Shown: in pieces, positions 30,378-38,989 of the stretch
How the letters are laid out: the number at the start of each line of letters is the position of its first letter
How positions within the stretch are numbered: position 1 is the stretch's first letter
Assembly: GCF_011369485.1 (NCBI RefSeq)
Contig: NZ_VXCA01000018.1
Span: 1 to 64,000 of the forward strand
Length of the DNA stretch: 64,000 nucleotides
Reading direction: 5' to 3'
Source: Pseudomonas atagonensis
Lineage (GTDB): Bacteria > Pseudomonadota > Gammaproteobacteria > Pseudomonadales > Pseudomonadaceae
Notes under the pieces: model-generated
Told to the model about the DNA's origin: nothing
Databases searched by the model: none
The model's input: only the letters and a program-made list of their open reading frames with translations
Made by a program: the position numbers and the translations under genes

Positions 30378-32636
30378 ATGGCAGAGAGCAAATTTGCGCT
30401 CACGTACGCCAATGAGAGTGGCAACGCAGCAAGCGGATTGACGAGCCCGGATGGCCTCGGCAGACCGCTGCAGGATTTGAACCTGACTCTGGCCGTGGCG
30501 AGTGTCGACATTCGCTTGCTGACGCAGGAACAGATCAAGCTTCGGGAGTTACTGGTCAACCAGCAGTCGTTGTTCAAGGCCAGCGGTTCGGCCCCGGCTG
30601 CCAGCAGTGAAGCGAAGTCAAAACTCAAGGCCGAGATCGAGCAGCGTTCGCCGCCAAAGCTCATGCAACCGGCGATGGCCAACGAAACGGCGCTGGTCGA
30701 ACTCAACCAGTTGCTCAAGATGAGCCATGAACAGTTGCAGGCGCATTCCCGGGGCACGCTGGAACTCGCCAGCGAGAAGCAGGTTGCAGCCAGTGGTGCG
30801 ACCAACGCGGATCTGTTGCAAGTGCAACTCATCGGCGCCCGATCCGGTATTGGCGAGGGTGCCAAGGGTGACCAGCGGGCGAATGTATTGACGTGGTTCT
30901 CCCGTGACGCCGCGATCAACGCGTCGGCGTTCAGGACGGATGTCAAAACCGCTGGCGAGATGTTGGCCGCCTGGCGTTCTTCGCTGAAGCTCGATCAATA
31001 CCAGAGTCAGGATCTGGCCGATGCAACGAGTTACCTCGGCAGCAGTGGCCTTGATGCCAAGGCAGCTGATATCGGCTCGGTTGTACAACGTTCCGGCGAG
31101 GCTGCAATCAGCGCCGGAATGACGCCTGAGCAAGTGGCTGCATTCGCGGCGGCGTTGCTCAACAGTGGCGCAGACAAGGAGGGCGCCAGCGCTGCACTGA
31201 AGGGAATGACTTCGGTGCTGGCCAAGGGTGAAGCGGCATCGACCGAGCAGCGTGCGGCCTTGGCTCGTCTAGAGCTAAACCCCGAAGCGCTGGCTGGCGA
31301 GATGCACACGGACGCCCCGGCAGCCATCAACTCGGTTCTTGCGGCACTCAATAAACAACCTGTGCAAGAACGGGCGGCACTGACGAAAACGCTGTTTGGC
31401 GAAAACGACGCCCGGGTTCTGGAGCTGCTGAAGAAGCCCGAGGATGTACAAAGCGCCTTCTCTCGGGTGGCAGACAAAGGCAAATACGCCACATCGGAGC
31501 TTGGCGCAGACGCAGGCGCAGCGGCGAAATCTGCTGAGGCTTTCGGCGCTACCTCGCAGGGGCGCTGGAATGCACTGGATGCAAGCCTGACCCGACTGTC
31601 CACGGCATTTGGCACTGCGTTGGCGCCTTTGGCTGATGGCGCCGCGGTGGTACTCACGGCATTGGTCAATGGTGTCAGTGCAGCAGCCGAAGCGTTTCCG
31701 GCGCTCACGGCTGGACTGGTTTTACTGGGGGCGGCAGCTCTTCCCTTTGTAGGCGGTGCATTGAAGTCCGGCGTGGCCTCGGTGCTCGACGCTGTATCCA
31801 ACAGGCTGTTACGCCTGGCGGCTACGCGATTGCCGACCGAAATGGGCGACATGATTGTCGGCGATGACGATGACAATGGTGGACGCAAGAAGAAACGGGC
31901 TGGCCGTCGACCCGCTCGACGACACCCGTCGAGCGGATCTCGCGCGGCAGCTTCACGTTCAGCTCCGAGGGGGCGCCTGGGAGGGGCGATGGCGAAGCTC
32001 ACGCCTCTGTTTGACGATGTGAAAGTCGGGTTCAAGCTTTGGGGTGATGGGGCTGCCAGCAAACTGGCCCCCCTGACCAGGGGACCGGTCGCCAGACTCA
32101 TGCCCATGGTCGAAAGTGTTGGCGCCAGGGTCATGCCATCGGTAGCCAAGGCTTTGCCCGCCATCAAAATCGGTGCGCCACTGGCCATTGCCCACGCCGC
32201 CTACACGGGATTGAAGGGCTGGCGCGAAGGCGATGACAAAGCCGTCAAAGGTGCCGCCGGTGAACTGGCCGGAACCGCCATTGGCGCCACAATCGGTACG
32301 TTCATTGCGCCGGGTATCGGTACGTTCATCGGTGGGACGCTGGGTGGAATGTTCGGTTCCTATCTGGGAGAACAATTGGCGACGCCCCCCGAGGACAAAC
32401 TGGCTCCGCCCGCGCAGGTCGCCAGAGACCTGTCCAGTGCGCAGACACAAAACCAGCAACTCACCTATGCGCCGTCGATTCAGATCAGCGGCAGTGAAAT
32501 CGCCAGTTCCGAAAAGGTCGGCGCGGTGATTTCGCAAGTCCTGCAAAACCATTTCAGCAGCCAATTCGTCTCCACGATGAGCACCAACCCCCTCGCCACC
32601 CGCCGCGACGCAGCCCTGACCGATGGAGTCGCCTGA
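30378..32636 (+). CDS. Tape measure protein, P2 gpT-like (cluster 1)
   Basis: The 752-residue protein sets tail length. It has a long helical N-terminal half rich in Ala/Glu/Lys (residues 1-380), with a TP901-type tape measure core. Hydrophobic stretches lie at about 410-455 (ALAPLADGAAVVLTALVNGV..., FPALTAGLVLLGAAALPFV) and near the C-terminus (GTAIGATIGTFIAPGIGTFI). A basic linker KKKRAGRRPARRHP lies between them. AGGAG is 9 nt before the ATG. The length suggests a tail of R-pyocin scale. Confidence 0.92.
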   Translation: MAESKFALTYANESGNAASGLTSPDGLGRPLQDLNLTLAVASVDIRLLTQEQIKLRELLVNQQSLFKASGSAPAASSEAKSKLKAEIEQRSPPKLMQPAMANETALVELNQLLKMSHEQLQAHSRGTLELASEKQVAASGATNADLLQVQLIGARSGIGEGAKGDQRANVLTWFSRDAAINASAFRTDVKTAGEMLAAWRSSLKLDQYQSQDLADATSYLGSSGLDAKAADIGSVVQRSGEAAISAGMTPEQVAAFAAALLNSGADKEGASAALKGMTSVLAKGEAASTEQRAALARLELNPEALAGEMHTDAPAAINSVLAALNKQPVQERAALTKTLFGENDARVLELLKKPEDVQSAFSRVADKGKYATSELGADAGAAAKSAEAFGATSQGRWNALDASLTRLSTAFGTALAPLADGAAVVLTALVNGVSAAAEAFPALTAGLVLLGAAALPFVGGALKSGVASVLDAVSNRLLRLAATRLPTEMGDMIVGDDDDNGGRKKKRAGRRPARRHPSSGSRAAASRSAPRGRLGGAMAKLTPLFDDVKVGFKLWGDGAASKLAPLTRGPVARLMPMVESVGARVMPSVAKALPAIKIGAPLAIAHAAYTGLKGWREGDDKAVKGAAGELAGTAIGATIGTFIAPGIGTFIGGTLGGMFGSYLGEQLATPPEDKLAPPAQVARDLSSAQTQNQQLTYAPSIQISGSEIASSEKVGAVISQVLQNHFSSQFVSTMSTNPLATRRDAALTDGVA

Positions 32637-33019
32637 TGAAACAACAAATGGCACTGGGCAGTTTCATTTTCGGCCTGTCGCGTAACTTTGCGTACCACCA
32701 GTTGTTGCGCAAATCCGACGGTGGCTGGACCGAGCTGCAGATTCTCACCAGCAAACCCAAGTCCCACCAGACGGGACAGAAACCCGAAACCCTGACCATC
32801 ACCGGCAAGTCGATGTACGCGGTGGCCATGGATCGGCTCGACGAACTTCGGGCACTGCAGGCTCTGCGCATTCCGCTGCCGTTAATCGACGGCATCGGTC
32901 GCAATTGGGGCTTGTGGCGAATCAACAGCGTGCAGGAAACCCAGACCCAGATCATCGATGACGGCACGGCGATGGTCGTCGACTGGGTCATCGAACTGGC
33001 GGAGTTCAACAATGCGTAA
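32636..33019 (+). CDS. Tail protein, P2 gpU-like (cluster 1)
   Basis: The 127-residue P2 GpU family protein (MALGSFIFGLSRNFAYHQLL...WGLWRINSVQETQTQIIDDG) acts at the tube end or as a baseplate connector. It overlaps both the tape measure stop (TGATG) and the next gene by 8 nt. Confidence 0.92.
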   Translation: MKQQMALGSFIFGLSRNFAYHQLLRKSDGGWTELQILTSKPKSHQTGQKPETLTITGKSMYAVAMDRLDELRALQALRIPLPLIDGIGRNWGLWRINSVQETQTQIIDDGTAMVVDWVIELAEFNNA

Positions 33020-33224
33020 GGTACGAAGCGTGGCCGGTGATTCGGTGAATCTTTTGCTCTACCGCGAAACCGCTCGCAGTGATGACGCCGCCGAAGAGGC
33101 GTTGTGGAAACTCAATCCGACGCTGGCCGAATACGGCCCGGTTTTGCCGGCGGGCGTCTGGGTAACACTGCCGGAGCTCGACAGCAAACCCGCTGCGATC
33201 AAACCGGTTCTGGCCTGGGATTAA
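33012..33224 (+). CDS. LysM-like tail protein, P2 gpX-like (cluster 1)
   Basis: The 70-residue protein MRKVRSVAGDSVNLLLYRET... has the LysM-like fold of gpX, which joins baseplate hub and tube. The start at 33012 overlaps gpU; the longer upstream frame is out of register with conservation. Confidence 0.88.
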   Translation: MRKVRSVAGDSVNLLLYRETARSDDAAEEALWKLNPTLAEYGPVLPAGVWVTLPELDSKPAAIKPVLAWD

Positions 33225-33233
33225 GGAGGCTGC

Positions 33234-34250
33234 ATGGCACAGGGATTTACCCCGGCAATCGAAATCTACGGGGCCAACAAGGACCTGCTTAACCAGCGGC
33301 TGATCAGTTGGGAACACATCGATGCCGCAGGCATGGAGTCCGATCAACTGACGCTGGTGCTCGACCTCGAAGGCCTCGAAGGCTTGCCGAGCCTGGGTGG
33401 AACGATCGGCCTGCGGGTGGGTTATCGGGAGTCCGGGCTGGTCGAAAAAGGTCAGTTCAAGGTGACTCGACTGACACCGACGCTGTTTCCATTACGTCTG
33501 ACGCTGGTGGCTACCGCAGCGCCCTTCAGTGGCAAGGACGAGAGCGAATTCAAGGAACGACGCACGGCCAGTCATGGCCCCACGACCCTCGGCGGATTGT
33601 TTCGGACACTGGTTGAGCCACACGGTTTCTCGCCGCGCGTCGATCCCGAACTGGCGCTGATCAGAATTGCCCATGTCGACCAGTCGAATGAAACCGACAT
33701 GAGCTTCATCACACGACTGGCAAAAAAGTACGACGCGGTGGCCAAACCGTTCAACGATCTCTACGTGCTGGCGAAACCGGCGCAGCTCAAATCGCTGTCG
33801 GGCCAAGTGATACCGGACGTCAGGCTGGCGGTGACCCGCAACAATCGTCCGGGCGATCACGCCTTCATCAGCGCCACGCTGGAAGAGACCGCTCGCACCC
33901 AGAACCAGGGGTGCAAGACCTGCTTCTGGGACGGTGCTGTTGGCGAGCTGCGGGAGGTGATCACCGGTTCCGCACCCTACAAGGTCATTCGCCAGAAACA
34001 GGCCAGTGAGGAAGAAGCCAAAGCCATCGGTGAAGCCGAAGTGCGCAAGATGCTGCGCGAGAAATACACGCTGAAAGTCACCTGCCCGGGCGATCCGCTG
34101 CTGGCTGCCGAAGGCCTGTTGGTGCTCGATGACACTTGGCCGGACTTCATGCGCGGTCGCTGGTCGATCAAAAAGGTCACCGCCAGCGGCAAGCGCGAGG
34201 AAAGCTATCGCTGCCTGATCGAGGCAACCGGTCTCGACGCCAAGGCCTGA
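33234..34250 (+). CDS. Baseplate hub protein, P2 gpD-like (cluster 1)
   Basis: The 338-residue 'late control gene D' family hub (T4 gp27-like) has LISWEHIDAAGMESDQLTLV near the N-terminus and ARTQNQGCKTCFWDGAVGEL in the middle. It is the last gene of the P2-type set. AAGGAGG precedes the ATG. In R-pyocin clusters the lysozyme gene follows directly; here a complete second tail cluster intervenes. Confidence 0.92.
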   Translation: MAQGFTPAIEIYGANKDLLNQRLISWEHIDAAGMESDQLTLVLDLEGLEGLPSLGGTIGLRVGYRESGLVEKGQFKVTRLTPTLFPLRLTLVATAAPFSGKDESEFKERRTASHGPTTLGGLFRTLVEPHGFSPRVDPELALIRIAHVDQSNETDMSFITRLAKKYDAVAKPFNDLYVLAKPAQLKSLSGQVIPDVRLAVTRNNRPGDHAFISATLEETARTQNQGCKTCFWDGAVGELREVITGSAPYKVIRQKQASEEEAKAIGEAEVRKMLREKYTLKVTCPGDPLLAAEGLLVLDDTWPDFMRGRWSIKKVTASGKREESYRCLIEATGLDAKA

Positions 34251-34331
34251 TCCCGCGCGCCCCCACAGCGACAGATATCCCTGTGGAAGCCGCGGTGTCT
34301 TCCTCAATCTACCCCATTCTGGAACACCCTC

Positions 34332-34916
34332 ATGAAGATCACCCCGATCCTCACGCAGTTGCGTGCGCAATGCCCTGGTCTGGCCAACCACATCGCGGTG
34401 GGTGTCGATCTGGCGTTGCTGCAAGGCAACCCTGATCTGCCGACACCTTCTGCCCATGTCACGCCGCTGGCCGATGTGGCCAGCAACAGCACCGCGCAAA
34501 ACCTCATCACCCAACCGATCCGCGACCGCTTCGAAGTCGTCCTCGCGCTTGACGCCACCGACGCCACAAAAGCGCTGGATCTGTTGCATGACCTGCGCGC
34601 CGAACTGTGGCGTGCGCTGGTCGGTTTCAAACCGGACACCGACTACAACGCCATCGTTTACGACGGCGGCGAACTGGTCTCGATCAACAGCAGCCGCGTT
34701 CTCTACCGGCTGCGCTTTTTTGCCGAGTTCCAGCTCGGTCGCAATCTGCCGAGCCAGCCTGCGCAGAGTTGGCACGAACGTGAACTGGACGGCTTGTCGT
34801 CCTTTACCGGGGCCACCGTGCGGGTCGATGCGATCGACCCGGCCGACCCCAATCTGAAACACCCGGGCCCCGATGGGCGCGTGGAACTGACTTTCTCTGG
34901 AGACGTAACCCCATGA
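34332..34916 (+). CDS. Gp37-like protein, probable tail terminator (cluster 2, Mu-type)
   Basis: The first gene of the second tail cluster encodes 194 residues, MKITPILTQLRAQCPGLANH. Family members (Mu gp37) cap the growing tail tube. No promoter is evident in the 81-bp gap behind cluster 1, so transcription probably continues from upstream. It overlaps the next gene by 4 nt. Confidence 0.8.
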   Translation: MKITPILTQLRAQCPGLANHIAVGVDLALLQGNPDLPTPSAHVTPLADVASNSTAQNLITQPIRDRFEVVLALDATDATKALDLLHDLRAELWRALVGFKPDTDYNAIVYDGGELVSINSSRVLYRLRFFAEFQLGRNLPSQPAQSWHERELDGLSSFTGATVRVDAIDPADPNLKHPGPDGRVELTFSGDVTP

Positions 34917-35092
34917 GCAATCGCATCACCGTACTGCCGGCCGCCGGCCGTGTCGTACCTGACCCGGAAGCGGGCGATCTGCTGCCCAAAGAAGGCCGTG
35001 AAGTGCTGGACAGCGCCTGGTGGCGCCGGCGTCTGGCCGACGGCGATATCACCCTCAAAACCGTAAAAGCTAAACCACAGGGAGCCAAATAA
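34913..35092 (+). CDS. DUF2635 small protein, Mu gp38-like (cluster 2)
   Basis: The 59-residue protein MSNRITVLPAAGRVVPDPEA... has the DUF2635 signature of a proline/glycine turn and EVLDSAWWRRRLADGDI. It sits between terminator and sheath genes exactly as in Mu; the function is unknown. It overlaps the sheath ATG (TAATG). Confidence 0.85.
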   Translation: MSNRITVLPAAGRVVPDPEAGDLLPKEGREVLDSAWWRRRLADGDITLKTVKAKPQGAK

Positions 35093-36588
35093 TGGCGATC
35101 GGATTCAGCAACATCCCCGCGGACATTCGTGTGCCGCTGTTCTATGCCGAAATGGACAACTCGGCAGCCAATAGCGCGACCTCGGCCATGCGCCGTTTGA
35201 TCGTCGCTCAGGTCAACGACAACATCGCTCCGAGCGAAGTCGGCAAACTGGTGCTGGTGTCCAGCGTGGCACTGGCGAAAAGCATCGGCGGCCAAGGCTC
35301 GATGCTTGCCTCGATGTACGAAACCTTCCGCAAGGCCGACCCGATCGGCGAGATCTGGTGCCTGCCGCTGCACAACGCTGAAGGGGCCATCGCCAAAGGC
35401 GTGCTGACCCTGACCGGCACTGCCACTCAGGCTGGCATGCTCAACTTGTATGTCGGTGGCGTTCGCGTACAAGCCACCGTGGTCAATGGAGCCACCGCCG
35501 CTCAAGCGGCTACCGCGCTGGCGCAGAAAATCAACGCCACCGCCGATCTGCCGGTGAGCGCTGCGGCGGCTGAAGGTGTGGTCACCCTGAACGCCAAATG
35601 GACGGGCGAGAGCGGCAACGACATCAGCCTGCAATTCAATCGCCTGGGCAAGAGCAACGGCGAAGAAACCCCGGCGGGCCTGACCACCGCGATCACCGCC
35701 ATGGCGGGCGGCGTCGGCATACCGGATCAAATCGCTGCCGTCGCGGCGCTGGGTGACGAGCCGTTCGAGTTCATCGCGCTGCCGTGGTCGGATCTGGCCA
35801 CCCTCAACACCTGGCAAGCGGTCATGGATGACAGCACCGGTCGCTGGTCGTGGGCCAAGCAATTGTTCGGTCACGTCTACAGCGCCAAGCGCGGCACCGT
35901 CGGCACTCTGGTGGCGGCCGGTCAGGCGCGCAACGACCAGCACATGACCATTCAGGCGCTGGAACCGGGTGTTCCGCAACCGGTCTGGGTGCAGGCTGCG
36001 GCACTGGCGGCACGTACTTCGGTTTTCATCTCTGCCGACGCCAGCCGTCCGACCCAAAGCGGCAGCCTGCCAGGTGTCGATCCGGCTCCGGCCAGCGAGC
36101 GTTTCACCCTGACCGAGCGTCAGTCGCTGCTCAATTACGGCATCGCCACCGCGTACTACGAAGGCGGTTACGTGCGCATCCAGCGTTCGATCACCACTTA
36201 CCAGAAGAACGCTTACGGCCAGGCCGACAACTCCTACCTGGACAGCGAAACCATGCACCAGTCGGCGTTCATCGTGCGTCGTCTGCAAAGCGTGATCACC
36301 AGCAAGTACGGTCGCCACAAACTGGCTTCCGACGGTACCCGTTTTGGCGCCGGTCAGCCGATCGTCACCCCGGCGACCATTCGCGGCGAGCTGATCGCTC
36401 AGTACGCCAAGCTCGAACTGGAAGGCCACGTGGAAAACGCCGAACTGTTCGCCGAGCACCTGATCGTCGAGCGCGACGTGCAGGATCCGAGCCGCGTGAA
36501 CGTGCTGTTCCCGCCGGATTACATCAACGGGCTGCGCGTGTTCGCACTGCTCAACCAATTCCGTCTGCAGTACGACGACGCGGCCTGA
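35092..36588 (+). CDS. Contractile tail sheath, Mu gpL-like (cluster 2)
   Basis: The 498-residue sheath protein is clearly different from the cluster 1 sheath. It has MAIGFSNIPADIRVPLFYAE, the surface domain around residues 100-190 (GTATQAGMLNLYVGGVRVQA) and the C-terminal core with GYVRIQRSITTYQ and LDSETMHQSAFIVRRLQ. The tailocin it belongs to is therefore also contractile. Confidence 0.94.
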   Translation: MAIGFSNIPADIRVPLFYAEMDNSAANSATSAMRRLIVAQVNDNIAPSEVGKLVLVSSVALAKSIGGQGSMLASMYETFRKADPIGEIWCLPLHNAEGAIAKGVLTLTGTATQAGMLNLYVGGVRVQATVVNGATAAQAATALAQKINATADLPVSAAAAEGVVTLNAKWTGESGNDISLQFNRLGKSNGEETPAGLTTAITAMAGGVGIPDQIAAVAALGDEPFEFIALPWSDLATLNTWQAVMDDSTGRWSWAKQLFGHVYSAKRGTVGTLVAAGQARNDQHMTIQALEPGVPQPVWVQAAALAARTSVFISADASRPTQSGSLPGVDPAPASERFTLTERQSLLNYGIATAYYEGGYVRIQRSITTYQKNAYGQADNSYLDSETMHQSAFIVRRLQSVITSKYGRHKLASDGTRFGAGQPIVTPATIRGELIAQYAKLELEGHVENAELFAEHLIVERDVQDPSRVNVLFPPDYINGLRVFALLNQFRLQYDDAA

Positions 36589-36613
36589 TAAGCGCGTTTG
36601 ACGCCAAGCATTC

Positions 36614-36637
36614 AGCCCACCGCGCGTGGGCTTTTTT
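36614..36637 (+). terminator. Terminator between sheath and tube (cluster 2)
   Basis: AGCCCAC (36614-36620), CGCGC, GTGGGCT (36626-36632) and six T. It would lower expression of the downstream genes relative to the sheath unless read through. Confidence 0.8.
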
Positions 36638-36655
36638 ATTGAAGGGAGTAACACC

Positions 36656-37003
36656 ATGGGTCAACTGATTGCAGGCACCTGCTACGTCAAGGTCGACGGC
36701 GCACAACTGACTATCAATGGCGGCTGCGAAGCCCCGCTGATGGCGGTCAAACGCGAAACCGTCGTACCCGGCTTCTACAAGGAAACCGACATCGCGCCGT
36801 CGTTCAAAGTGACTGCGCTGCACACCGCCGACTTCCCGCTGAAGAAGCTGATCGAAGGCACCGACATCACCGTCACCTGCGAATTCAGCAACGGCAAAGT
36901 CTACGTACTGGCCGGCGCGTATCTGGTCGAAGAGCCAGTCTCCAAAGGCGATGACGCCACCATCGAACTGAAATTCGAAGGCATCAAGGGAACCTGGCAA
37001 TGA
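36656..37003 (+). CDS. Tail tube protein, Mu gpM-like (cluster 2)
   Basis: The 115-residue tube subunit MGQLIAGTCYVKVDGAQLTI... carries a typical TDITVTCEFSNGKVYVLAGA strand pair. The ATG at 36656 follows AAGGGAG; the frame upstream crosses the terminator. It overlaps the chaperone gene by 4 nt. Confidence 0.9.
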   Translation: MGQLIAGTCYVKVDGAQLTINGGCEAPLMAVKRETVVPGFYKETDIAPSFKVTALHTADFPLKKLIEGTDITVTCEFSNGKVYVLAGAYLVEEPVSKGDDATIELKFEGIKGTWQ

Positions 37004-37296
37004 GCGGCGCCGTGAAGCTTCAGGTTGCGATCGAAGCTCACGGCGAGCCCCTGACCGAACTCGTCCTGCGCCGCCCGACGGTGCAGGAAGTGCGAGCGAT
37101 CAAGGCGCTGCCGTACAAGATCGACAAGAGCGAAGAGGTCAGCCTCGACATGGACGTCGCGGCCAAATACATCGCCGTGTGCGCCGGCATTCCGCCGTCG
37201 TCGGTCAACCAGTTGGATCTGGCTGACCTCAACGCGCTGAGCTGGGCCGTTGCGAGTTTTTTCATGAGTGCGGCGTCGGCGCCATCACCGACCTGA
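37000..37296 (+). CDS. Tail assembly chaperone, Mu gp41-like, zero-frame product (cluster 2)
   Basis: The 98-residue protein MSGAVKLQVAIEAHGEPLTE... is analogous to lambda gpG. Near its end the zero frame reads AGT TTT TTC, a -1 slippery heptamer; beyond it the -1 frame is open to 37427. Expected products are 98 residues and a 142-residue fusion. Confidence 0.85.
   Translation: MSGAVKLQVAIEAHGEPLTELVLRRPTVQEVRAIKALPYKIDKSEEVSLDMDVAAKYIAVCAGIPPSSVNQLDLADLNALSWAVASFFMSAASAPSPT
37257..37263 (+). promoter_or_regulatory. -1 ribosomal frameshift heptamer T_TTT_TTC (cluster 2)
   Basis: AGT TTT TTC ATG in the zero frame places X_XXY_YYZ in register. Zero-frame translation ends 33 nt further on. Confidence 0.78.
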
Positions 37297-37427
37297 TCGC
37301 CGTCGCCTATGACCTGGCCTGGTTCTGGAAGGTTGACCCCGAACAGATGATGGCCAGGCCACTGGATGTGCTCCGCGAATCGCTGGAGCACGCGCAACGG
37401 ATCAATGCGATGCAGGAGGTGCAGTGA
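37263..37427 (+). CDS. Chaperone extension translated after the -1 frameshift (cluster 2)
   Basis: The 54-codon -1 frame extension (HECGVGAITDLIAVAYDLAW, then FWKVDPEQMMARPLDVLRE...) lacks a start codon at its beginning. Its TGA overlaps the tape measure ATG (TGATG). It matches the G-T/gp41-42 arrangement of long-tailed phages. Confidence 0.8.
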   Translation, partial: HECGVGAITDLIAVAYDLAWFWKVDPEQMMARPLDVLRESLEHAQRINAMQEVQ

Positions 37428-38989
37428 TGGCAGACACGGATAACAAACCAAAAACGTCGGTGCTGATTACCGGCATCGACGAGCTGTCGCCCAAACTCGG
37501 CGCCCTGCGAGTAAAGGTCGAGAGCTTCAAGAAAAACCTCGAGCAGACCGGCCTCGGCAAACTCGACATCAGCGGTCTGTTCAAGGGTGGCAGCGTGATC
37601 ACGCCGTTCGTCGACGGCATCAAATCGGCGGCGGCGTTTCAGGGCAAGTTGACTGAAGTCAGCGAGACGGCGAAAACCGTCGACCTGCCGGCTGCACCGA
37701 AAGTCGCCGCGCAGAACATGAACGTGTTCAGTGCGTCGATGGAGAAGGTCTCCACGGCGGTGAATGCCGCCCTGGTGCCGGCAGTCGGGGCCGTGGTCGT
37801 TGGACTTGAGCCGATGCTGACGGGTTTCGGCAGTTTGCTCGATGACAACCCTGAACTGGTGCAAGGCCTGGCCGCGGGCGCTATCGCGTTTTCGGCGATG
37901 CAAACCGCAGTGACCGGTGCGACGCAAGTGCTTGATGTCATGAGCCTGGTGATGAAGGCCAACCCGATCATGCTGATTGCCACTGGCATTGCCTTGGCAG
38001 CCGGTTTGATCGTGGCGTACTGGAAGCCGATCTCGACGTTTTTCGCCGGTCTCTGGCAGAAGATCGCCCCGGTGGTCATGCCGATGGCCGAGTTTTTCAA
38101 GACGATGTTCGGTTATACGCCGTTGGGGCAATTGATCAGCAACTGGGAGCCTGTCACAGCGTTTTTCGCGACATTGTGGGACGGCGTCAAAGCCGTTGCC
38201 GCACCGGTGATCGAGTTCTACAAGACGCTGTTCAACTACTCGCCGCAAGGGTTGATCCTCAATAACTGGGGACCGTTGGTGGGTTTGTTCTCATCAATCT
38301 GGGATCTGCTCAGAGCGGTGTCTGTGCCGGCGAAAACCTTCCTTCAGCAGTTTTTTGACTGGTCACCGCTTGAAGTGATCCAGGCGATCTGGGGTGGGGT
38401 GGTCAGTGTGTTCACGGCGATCTGGGATTACATCAAGCTGCCGTTCCTGGCGATGTACGCGATTATTCGCGAGCAATTGGGATGGTCGCCGCTGGAGAAA
38501 ATCATCGAGAACTGGGCGCCCGTCACGGCCTGGATTGAAACGTGGTCGAACAGGTTTCAGGAGGCCATCGCACCGATCAAGGCATTTTTCAACGGCGGTT
38601 TCGGTGAGCTGGTAGCCGACGCCAAGGCCCGAGTGGATGTCTTCACGCAGGCCCAGTTGAAAACCAACGCTGAAGGCAACGGTGAGCTGGCGCCGGTGTT
38701 TTTCAAAGGCAGCAGCGAGTCGCCAGCGAGCAAGTTGTCCGCACCGGGCACCTTGCCGGAAAAGCCACCACTGCAAACCGGTTCACTGTCGCAAACCTCC
38801 AACACCCTGATCCAGCAAAGCGCAATCAACAACCGCACACAACTCGAAGGCGGCCTGACGGTGCGCTTCGAAAATGCGCCGGCCGGATTGCGCACCGATC
38901 AACCGCAAACCAATCAACCGGGGCTGGCGCTGTCTTCGCGCATCGGCTATCGCTCGCTGTCGGCAGGAGGTTCCAATGAACTGGCGTGA
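37427..38989 (+). CDS. Tape measure protein (cluster 2)
   Basis: The 520-residue protein begins MADTDNKPKTSVLITGIDEL. A membrane-like segment MLIATGIALAAGLIVAYW (about residues 183-200) is followed by four exact-length 41-residue repeats (38093-38584) with the pattern F-x-K/Q-x-F-x-Y/W-S/T-P...NW-x-P...F...WD. It is shorter than the cluster 1 tape measure (752), so this tail should be shorter. It overlaps the circularisation-protein gene by 14 nt. Confidence 0.88.
   Translation: MADTDNKPKTSVLITGIDELSPKLGALRVKVESFKKNLEQTGLGKLDISGLFKGGSVITPFVDGIKSAAAFQGKLTEVSETAKTVDLPAAPKVAAQNMNVFSASMEKVSTAVNAALVPAVGAVVVGLEPMLTGFGSLLDDNPELVQGLAAGAIAFSAMQTAVTGATQVLDVMSLVMKANPIMLIATGIALAAGLIVAYWKPISTFFAGLWQKIAPVVMPMAEFFKTMFGYTPLGQLISNWEPVTAFFATLWDGVKAVAAPVIEFYKTLFNYSPQGLILNNWGPLVGLFSSIWDLLRAVSVPAKTFLQQFFDWSPLEVIQAIWGGVVSVFTAIWDYIKLPFLAMYAIIREQLGWSPLEKIIENWAPVTAWIETWSNRFQEAIAPIKAFFNGGFGELVADAKARVDVFTQAQLKTNAEGNGELAPVFFKGSSESPASKLSAPGTLPEKPPLQTGSLSQTSNTLIQQSAINNRTQLEGGLTVRFENAPAGLRTDQPQTNQPGLALSSRIGYRSLSAGGSNELA
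38093..38584 (+). repeat. Four 123-bp (41-aa) repeats in the cluster 2 tape measure
   Basis: Repeat units begin at 38093, 38216, 38339 and 38462 (FFKTMFGYTPL, FYKTLFNYSPQ, FLQQFFDWSPL, IIREQLGWSPL), each exactly 123 bp. A partial unit (YWKPISTFFAGLWQK) precedes the first. DNA identity between units is low, so these are old protein-level repeats. Confidence 0.85.
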
